Shown in pieces: positions 59,072 through 64,000 of a stretch of 64,000 nt of DNA (its first letter is position 1; every line of letters begins with the position of its first letter). The position numbers and the translations under genes were made by a program. The notes beneath the pieces are model-generated. The model did no database searches, was not told the DNA's origin, and saw nothing but the letters and a program-made list of their open reading frames with translations. This stretch comes from Wolbachia endosymbiont (group B) of Germaria angustata (GTDB lineage Bacteria; Pseudomonadota; Alphaproteobacteria; Rickettsiales; Anaplasmataceae). The stretch covers positions 558,001 to 622,000 of the forward strand of contig NZ_OZ034691.1 in the NCBI RefSeq assembly GCF_964026725.1. Direction: 5' to 3'.

Positions 59072-59932
59072 TTATATGCTCTGTCCTTGAATATTTTGTT
59101 GTTCAGTGGCAACACTTTCCAAATTTGTAGAGATAGTAGCAAACATCCTTCTCGCTAAAGCCGTTGACAATGCAGCACCAATTCCAGCTCCAGTTGCAGC
59201 TATAAAACCAGGGCCTAATAATTCCATATTTGTTTCAGTGCTGCTGCTAGTTATATTGTTAATTAACATCATCGCGCCTGCTCCTAAAGCTGCTACTAAC
59301 CCAATCCTTGACGGTTTACTTGTTGCATCAAGAGAATATTGTACTACTTCTCTAAGCTCTGAATTCCTGTTTTTTAACGCTACTGCTATTGATGCTGGTA
59401 ACATGACCATTATTGGCATGGATAATAGTCCTCCAAGTGTTGTACCAATAATTTCACTCACTTTTGATTTTCCAAGATTAACTCCTAAGGCTGTTATACC
59501 TAATACTCCAATTGAGGTGATAATCCTTACATTTCTCTCTTCCATTTCTCTCACATGCGCCTCATATTGTATTGTAGCTTCTGCTAACGCTAACCCAATA
59601 CTATTTGGTTGCTGTGGAATCTGATTTACTCGCCCTAACTCTTGTGAAGTTTTCCCTCCAATACTTTTGACGGCATCTTCTAAGTCTAATAACGATCTGT
59701 TATTTAACCTTACGTTATCTTGACTATCACACAGGATAATGCAGTCTAAAATTGTCATTCTCAGATTGTTCATTTCTATATCATCATTAATATGATCTTT
59801 TAATATACCTATAATCTCTAATGCTCGCTCCTTCATATCTCTTTCTTCTTCTGCACTAGCTGGTGCAAGTATGAGAAAAATTATTCCAAGCAACTCTTGT
59901 TGTAAGTTTTTTAAATCCATAATAATTATCAT
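59072..59932 (-). CDS. Membrane protein with shared C-terminal motif, unknown function
   Basis: A 286-residue protein. The N-terminal half is helical and soluble-looking (about 1-130). From 135 on there are Gly/Ala-rich hydrophobic helices (about 135-155, 160-185, 208-225, 238-262), probably two or more membrane hairpins. The last 20 residues, STNLESVATEQQNIQGQSI, match the ends of the neighbouring genes at 58.5 and 60.2 kb. ATG 59932 or 59920 could be the start; neither has a clear Shine-Dalgarno. I do not recognise a family. Confidence 0.7.
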   Translation of the reverse strand: MIIIMDLKNLQQELLGIIFLILAPASAEEERDMKERALEIIGILKDHINDDIEMNNLRMTILDCIILCDSQDNVRLNNRSLLDLEDAVKSIGGKTSQELGRVNQIPQQPNSIGLALAEATIQYEAHVREMEERNVRIITSIGVLGITALGVNLGKSKVSEIIGTTLGGLLSMPIMVMLPASIAVALKNRNSELREVVQYSLDATSKPSRIGLVAALGAGAMMLINNITSSSTETNMELLGPGFIAATGAGIGAALSTALARRMFATISTNLESVATEQQNIQGQSI

Positions 59933-60161
59933 TAATATTGAGTTAAATAATATAGTACTATAGTTACTTAATCAAGATTTATATTAATATATTAAAGTAT
60001 AAAATACCAAAGAGTAATATCCTTAGCCGTAAAATACAAAAATAACTGACGGGTTCTTTATAATTAGAAATATTAAGGAATTTACTAAATAAAAAAGGTA
60101 AAAGAATGTTATCTACTTTTCAGAGTCAGCTATTTAGCTAACTCTGAAGAGTAGGAAAGAG

Positions 60162-60521
60162 CTATATGCTCTGTCCTTGAATATTTGTTTGTTCAATAGT
60201 AGTACTTTCCAAATTTTGTGAAGATTCAAATTCTTCTTGCATATCCAGTATGTCTTCTATTACTTGCTGATCTTCATCTCTTTCTTCTAATTGAAATGCT
60301 ACTGCTGCTTGAGGTGCTTCTAGCAGTTTTTTTAATATTTCTGTGCGCAGTTTCTCTGTTATTGATTTCCACTGTAGCATTACTAGCATTTCATTGTGCA
60401 GCACTGACATTTTCTGTAGTGTTTTCACTTTTTCTGACAGTCCTTTATTTTCTTTTTGCAATGCTTCTATTTTTCTTTGCTGATACTAATTATCTGAATT
60501 TGTCATTGGTAATCCATGCAT
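60162..60521 (-). pseudogene. Small coiled-coil gene with an amber codon at position 12
   Basis: ATG 60521 has a good Shine-Dalgarno (GGAG, about 6 bases upstream) and reads MHGLPMTNSDN, then TAG (60488-60486), then the same frame continues YQQRKIEALQKENKGLSEKV to the stop at 60162, 119 codons in all counting the TAG. An internal TTG (60461) could start a 99-residue product. The body is a short coiled coil (KVKTLQKMSVLHNEMLVML), and the end SSQNLESTTIEQTNIQGQSI is nearly the same as the previous gene's. It is either a broken gene or one needing readthrough. Confidence 0.6.
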
Positions 60522-60672
60522 AACCTACTCCAAGTTAAAATTTAGACATTATTAATTAAGTGATACAGTTTCTTTAGTCAATCAATATATTATAACATTA
60601 GGATTAACAACTAAAAGAATAGAATGAAATATCAGGCAATATCCTCTATAATTAAACTTTTAAGATGGAAAA

Positions 60673-61644
60673 ATGACAATTCGTGTAGGAATTAATGGTC
60701 TTGGTAGAATAGGCAGAAGTGTATTGCGTGCTATTTTTGAAGTAGAAAACTATAGCGAGCAAATAGAAGTTGTGGCGGTAAATGGGTCGCTCAGTGCTGA
60801 GCAGCATGTACATTTGATTAAATATGACTCTGTTCATGGCAAATTTAACGGCGATATTGATTTTAACGAGTCTGAAAATTGGCTATCTATAAATAGCAGG
60901 AAATTTTCTTTATATAGAGAACGTAGCCCTGAAAATATTCCTTGGAATGTTGATGTAGTACTTGAATGCACTGGTGCATTCAACAAGCGTGCGGAAGCAG
61001 CAAAGCATAATGCAGAGAGAATAATTGTCTCTGCTCCAGTTTCAGATGCTGACGTAACTATAGTTTACGGCGTAAATAACGATATGCTAAAAAAGGAGCA
61101 TACAGTGATCTCAGCAGGTTCTTGTACTACAAACTGTCTGGCTCCGATTGTACACATTTTACACTCCAATTTAGGTATAAAAAGCGGTTTTATGACCACT
61201 ATACATGCCTATACGAATGATCAAAATATTCTTGATGGCAACCATAGAGACTTACGCAGGGCAAGAGCTTGTGGCCTTTCTATGGTGCCAACTACAACTG
61301 GAGCAGCAAAAACAATTGGTTCTGTTATTCCTGAGTTAAAGGGTAAGCTAGATGGTACTGCTATTAGAGTTCCGGTTAGCAACGTTTCTATGGTTGATTT
61401 TAAATTTTTAGCTGATAAGAGAGCAACAACTAAGGAAATAAACGAAATATTTAAAAATTCAGCAAATCATGTGCTTTCCGTATGTAACGAGCCTTTAGTT
61501 TCAATAGACTTTGTCCATAACCCTTATAGTGCAATTGTGGATTTAGCTGGTACATATGTCACAGGTGATATCTGTAGAGTTGCAGCATGGTATGACAATG
61601 AATGGGCTTTTTCACTGAGAATGTTAGATATAGCGTTATTGTAA
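60673..61644 (+). CDS. gap: Glyceraldehyde-3-phosphate dehydrogenase
   Basis: Glycolytic or gluconeogenic NAD(P)-dependent enzyme. The 323-residue protein has the Rossmann start VGINGLGRIGRSVLRA, the catalytic Cys151 in SCTTNCLAP, the His in TIHAYTNDQNILDG, and NEWAFSLRMLD near the end. It is slightly shorter than the usual 330-335. It lies 3 bp before tatC, so they are likely cotranscribed, though functionally unrelated. Confidence 0.95.
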   Translation: MTIRVGINGLGRIGRSVLRAIFEVENYSEQIEVVAVNGSLSAEQHVHLIKYDSVHGKFNGDIDFNESENWLSINSRKFSLYRERSPENIPWNVDVVLECTGAFNKRAEAAKHNAERIIVSAPVSDADVTIVYGVNNDMLKKEHTVISAGSCTTNCLAPIVHILHSNLGIKSGFMTTIHAYTNDQNILDGNHRDLRRARACGLSMVPTTTGAAKTIGSVIPELKGKLDGTAIRVPVSNVSMVDFKFLADKRATTKEINEIFKNSANHVLSVCNEPLVSIDFVHNPYSAIVDLAGTYVTGDICRVAAWYDNEWAFSLRMLDIALL

Positions 61645-61647
61645 AGT

Positions 61648-62406
61648 ATGAACGAAAACTCACAAAAATATGCTTCATTTTATGAGCACTTTGCGGAACT
61701 TAGAAAAAGGGTTATTTTTTGCTTTCTATTTTTTTGTGTTACCTTCGGGTTTTGTTACTACTTTAAAGAAAATATATACCGCTTTTTACTTGCACCTTTA
61801 ATAGAAGTTACAAAAGATAGTAATGGTTTTTCTCTAATCTATACAGACTTAACAGAAGCGTTTTTTGTATATCTCAGGGTTGCAATAATGAGTGCACTGT
61901 TGTTTTCTTTTCCTGTGTTTGCATGGCAATTCTATATGTTTCTAGCACCTGGCTTATATAAAAGAGAAAGGGCGGTGTTATTGCCATACTTAATTGCAAC
62001 ACCGGTTTTGTTTGTAATGGGAGCCGCTGTAGTTTACTACTACATATTTCCCTTAGCCTGGAAATTTTTTATTGCTTTTGAACATAGCGGTAAATCTTTC
62101 GGTATACCAATAGAGTTTATGCCATCAGTTAGTGAATATTTAGACCTTGTTCTTCAATTCGCGTTCGCTTTTGGTACTGCATTTCAAATTCCAGTCATAC
62201 TAACCTTAATGGTGAGAGTAGGGCTAATCATTGCACAAAGTTTGTCAAATAAACGGAGAATTGCGATAGTGGTAATTTTCATTATTGCTGCAATCTTAAC
62301 TCCACCTGATGTACTAAGCCAAGTAGGGCTTGCAATTCCAATGTTGATATTATATGAGCTGTCTATTCTGATATGTAGATATATTGAGAAGAAAGCAAAG
62401 GATTGA
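61648..62406 (+). CDS. tatC: Sec-independent protein translocase TatC
   Basis: Core receptor of the twin-arginine export pathway. The 252-residue membrane protein has six helices. FYEHFAELRKRVIFCFLFF at the N-terminus is the family's H-L-x-E-L-R-x-R motif, DLTEAFFVYLRVAIMSALLF is the second block, and FGTAFQIPVILTLMVRVGLI and AILTPPDVLSQ are later signatures. Complete length. No tatA or tatB is nearby, as in other Rickettsiales where tat genes are scattered. Confidence 0.95.
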   Translation: MNENSQKYASFYEHFAELRKRVIFCFLFFCVTFGFCYYFKENIYRFLLAPLIEVTKDSNGFSLIYTDLTEAFFVYLRVAIMSALLFSFPVFAWQFYMFLAPGLYKRERAVLLPYLIATPVLFVMGAAVVYYYIFPLAWKFFIAFEHSGKSFGIPIEFMPSVSEYLDLVLQFAFAFGTAFQIPVILTLMVRVGLIIAQSLSNKRRIAIVVIFIIAAILTPPDVLSQVGLAIPMLILYELSILICRYIEKKAKD

Positions 62407-62561
62407 ATCAAGAATATTATTTATAAACAAAGAATGAGCACCAGAGCACTTTTTCTTGTTTGAGTGTTTTTGGCACCACAGCATTTTATTAATTTATTGA
62501 CTTGTTTGCTTAAATATATAATAATTAAAGTATATTATTATTTTGAATAGGAGAATTTTAT

Positions 62562-63704
62562 ATGCCAAAATATGAAGAGTTAAACGGAACACAACAAGAA
62601 TTATATGGTAAGTTACAGGCTGCGATGGAAGAACATGAGAATATTATTGATCTTCTTACAGGATTTTCAAAAGAGGATTTGCTGAAAATTCTTACTACTG
62701 TGAAATGTATAGAGTTTAAAGATGGTGAAGAACATACTCTAACACCGCTTGGCTTTGTTATAAATAAAAAACAACAGGAAAGCATTCAAGATATTCTAGA
62801 TGTAGCTAAAAAAAATAGTATATTAGAAAAAATTCTTACTACTGCGAATATAAAGATCAAGTTTTTAGATGGTCAAGAAATTACTTTAACACCACTTGCC
62901 TATGCTATAATTCTTAATAATCAGATAGGCATTAATACTATTCTAAATATAGCCAAAAAAGATAAAGAGTTATTAGAAAAAGTTCTTACTACTGAGAATA
63001 TAAAGATCAGGTCTTTATATGATCAAGAACATACTCTAAAACCGCTTAGCTTTGCTATAAATCTTACTAATCAGGAAGTTAGTCAGAGAGGCATTAAAAT
63101 TATTTTAGATGTAGCTCAAGATAATGATATGTTAGAAGCAGTTTTCGCTAGTATAAAAAAAGATCATCTTAACAAAACCAAGAATATTTTAGAAATACTA
63201 AAAAATCAAGAGCAAGATGAAGAGCAAAAAGCTAAAATTGATGGTTGGCTAACAGTACTTGAAAAGATCATGTCTGATTACGAAAGTAAAGAACAGTCTT
63301 TAGTAGATGAAAGCAGCATACCTAAAACTGAAGGAAATATAACTGATGAAAGTAGTACATCTGAAATAAGTATTATGTCCGATTGTGAAAGTAATGAACA
63401 GTCTTCAATGGCTGAAAGCATCGTTCCTAAAACTGAAGGAAATATAACTAAAGATATAGTAAAAACTACTAATAAACCAATAATCATTGGTAATGTTTGT
63501 GGTGTTATAGCTGCATTGGCAGTTGGGTTAGGATTGTATTTTGGTGCTGCATTACCGGTATTGCCTATAATTGGTATAGCTATGGCTGCTGCTGTACTCA
63601 CTGGACTTGTTGCTGGTGGTATTACATATAAAATGTCAAAGCCTAGTGAGAATTTAAATAATGTTGATTTATCAGAACAAATTTATTTTAGTCTAGGCGT
63701 GTAA
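62562..63704 (+). CDS. Ankyrin-like repeat protein with C-terminal membrane hairpin
   Basis: A 380-residue protein. Three diverged repeats of about 43-50 residues occur at about 45-190, each ending in forms of GEEHTLTPLGFVINKKQQES, GQEITLTPLAYAIILNNQIG or DQEHTLKPLSFAINLTNQEV, with an ankyrin-like helix-turn-helix feel. A second duplication (about 233-300) repeats IMSDYESKEQS and PKTEGNIT. A Gly/Ala/Leu hydrophobic hairpin (about 307-352) and a polar tail end the protein. The start has gaatagg-type Shine-Dalgarno sequence. Probably membrane-anchored. Function unknown. Confidence 0.72.
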   Translation: MPKYEELNGTQQELYGKLQAAMEEHENIIDLLTGFSKEDLLKILTTVKCIEFKDGEEHTLTPLGFVINKKQQESIQDILDVAKKNSILEKILTTANIKIKFLDGQEITLTPLAYAIILNNQIGINTILNIAKKDKELLEKVLTTENIKIRSLYDQEHTLKPLSFAINLTNQEVSQRGIKIILDVAQDNDMLEAVFASIKKDHLNKTKNILEILKNQEQDEEQKAKIDGWLTVLEKIMSDYESKEQSLVDESSIPKTEGNITDESSTSEISIMSDCESNEQSSMAESIVPKTEGNITKDIVKTTNKPIIIGNVCGVIAALAVGLGLYFGAALPVLPIIGIAMAAAVLTGLVAGGITYKMSKPSENLNNVDLSEQIYFSLGV

Positions 63705-63708
63705 CAGT

Positions 63709-63735
63709 AAGGAAGAAGATAATTCTTCCTTTTCT
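63709..63735 (+). terminator. Rho-independent terminator
   Basis: Perfect 9-bp stem AAGGAAGAA/TTCTTCCTT with loop gataa, followed by tttc, directly after the ankyrin-like gene's stop. Confidence 0.7.
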
Positions 63736-63890
63736 CAAAGTTTTTTTTTGTTGATCATATATTCACAGAATTAAGTTTTATAGGTTGCTGTGTAAAAGAT
63801 TAGGAAGTAGTTTTGTTAGTGTTGAAAATTATAGCTCTTTTCCTAATAGTGTGAACATGGTGGAATAGGTAAAGTAGCGAGGAGATGTGA

Positions 63891-64000
63891 ATGCCAGTAG
63901 CATATAGTTATGATTTAAGGAAAAAAGCATTGGATGTAGGGGAAAGTAGAGCATTTGTAGCCAAGAGGTTTAAAGTTAACATTCTATGAATGGCAAAAAG
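63891..64000 (+). pseudogene. IS630-family transposase remnant, cut by window edge
   Basis: ATG with Shine-Dalgarno ggag upstream, reading MPVAYSYDLRKKALDVGESR, then VAKRFKVNIL and TGA. The Y-S-x-D-L-R-K-K-A start and A-K-R-F-K-V are the usual helix-turn-helix of IS630 transposases. A one-base shift restores FYEWQK at the edge, and residues appear missing after ALD, so the copy is decayed. Confidence 0.7.

Overview
This window is from a Wolbachia-type alphaproteobacterial endosymbiont (Anaplasmataceae, Rickettsiales). The DNA is AT-rich. Single-copy housekeeping genes are interleaved with ankyrin and J-domain proteins, Wolbachia-style coiled-coil or membrane proteins of unknown role, decayed insertion sequences and many short palindromic repeats, some of them inside genes. 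The tmRNA is the two-piece alphaproteobacterial kind. I cannot name the strain.

Layout. 1-8.2 kb: dnaJ (cut by the window edge), tRNA-Arg(ACG), a membrane protein, purL and, divergently, addB. 8.2-16 kb: an accessory stretch with an ankyrin protein, fumC, two Wolbachia-type repeat/coiled-coil proteins and an intact IS110-family element with a structured non-coding tail. 16-19.4 kb: HAD phosphatase, RDD membrane protein, bacterioferritin, SURF1, then a chimeric gene joining a prophage serine-recombinase C-terminus to the second half of murC. 19.4-26 kb: eno-obgE (overlapping), tmRNA with its ClpXP adaptor gene sspB, yggT-ftsK. 26-31 kb: two exported or membrane unknowns, ispG, a J-domain/ankyrin protein cut by a stop codon, an IS5-family relic and a DksA-like regulator. 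31-44 kb: ccmB, class II aldolase, a P-loop protein, tsaB, an SDF symporter, an rpiB-ubiG fusion, dnaG, an NhaC-type antiporter, a second (frameshifted) J-domain/ankyrin gene, ferredoxin, a DUF2125-like protein, ccmH. 44-55 kb: addA, ispE, an Mth938-like gene, znuB, holA, gltX, typA, cca. 55-60.6 kb: a second accessory stretch on the minus strand with a coiled-coil protein broken by an amber codon, a lone HK97 prohead protease, and three neighbouring genes that end in the same short C-terminal motif. 60.6-64 kb: gap-tatC, a repeat/membrane protein, and the start of a decayed IS630-family transposase.

How it fits together. Core genes cover central carbon metabolism (eno, gap, fumC), the MEP isoprenoid pathway (ispE, ispG), cytochrome c and oxidase assembly (ccmB, ccmH, SURF1), replication and recombination (dnaG, holA, addA, addB, ftsK), and ribosome rescue with proteolysis (ssrA, sspB). 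Most are intact and several are tightly coupled. Damage is concentrated in the lineage-specific genes: three in-frame stop codons, two frameshifted loci and several transposase relics.

The most notable observations are: (1) the recombinase-MurC chimera; (2) palindromic repeats inserted in frame in both AddAB subunits and PurL, including a perfect 33-bp inverted repeat; (3) the shared C-terminal module of three adjacent genes; (4) a candidate guide (bridge) RNA beside the IS110 transposase; (5) a permuted tmRNA gene directly upstream of its adaptor gene; (6) the RpiB-UbiG fusion.
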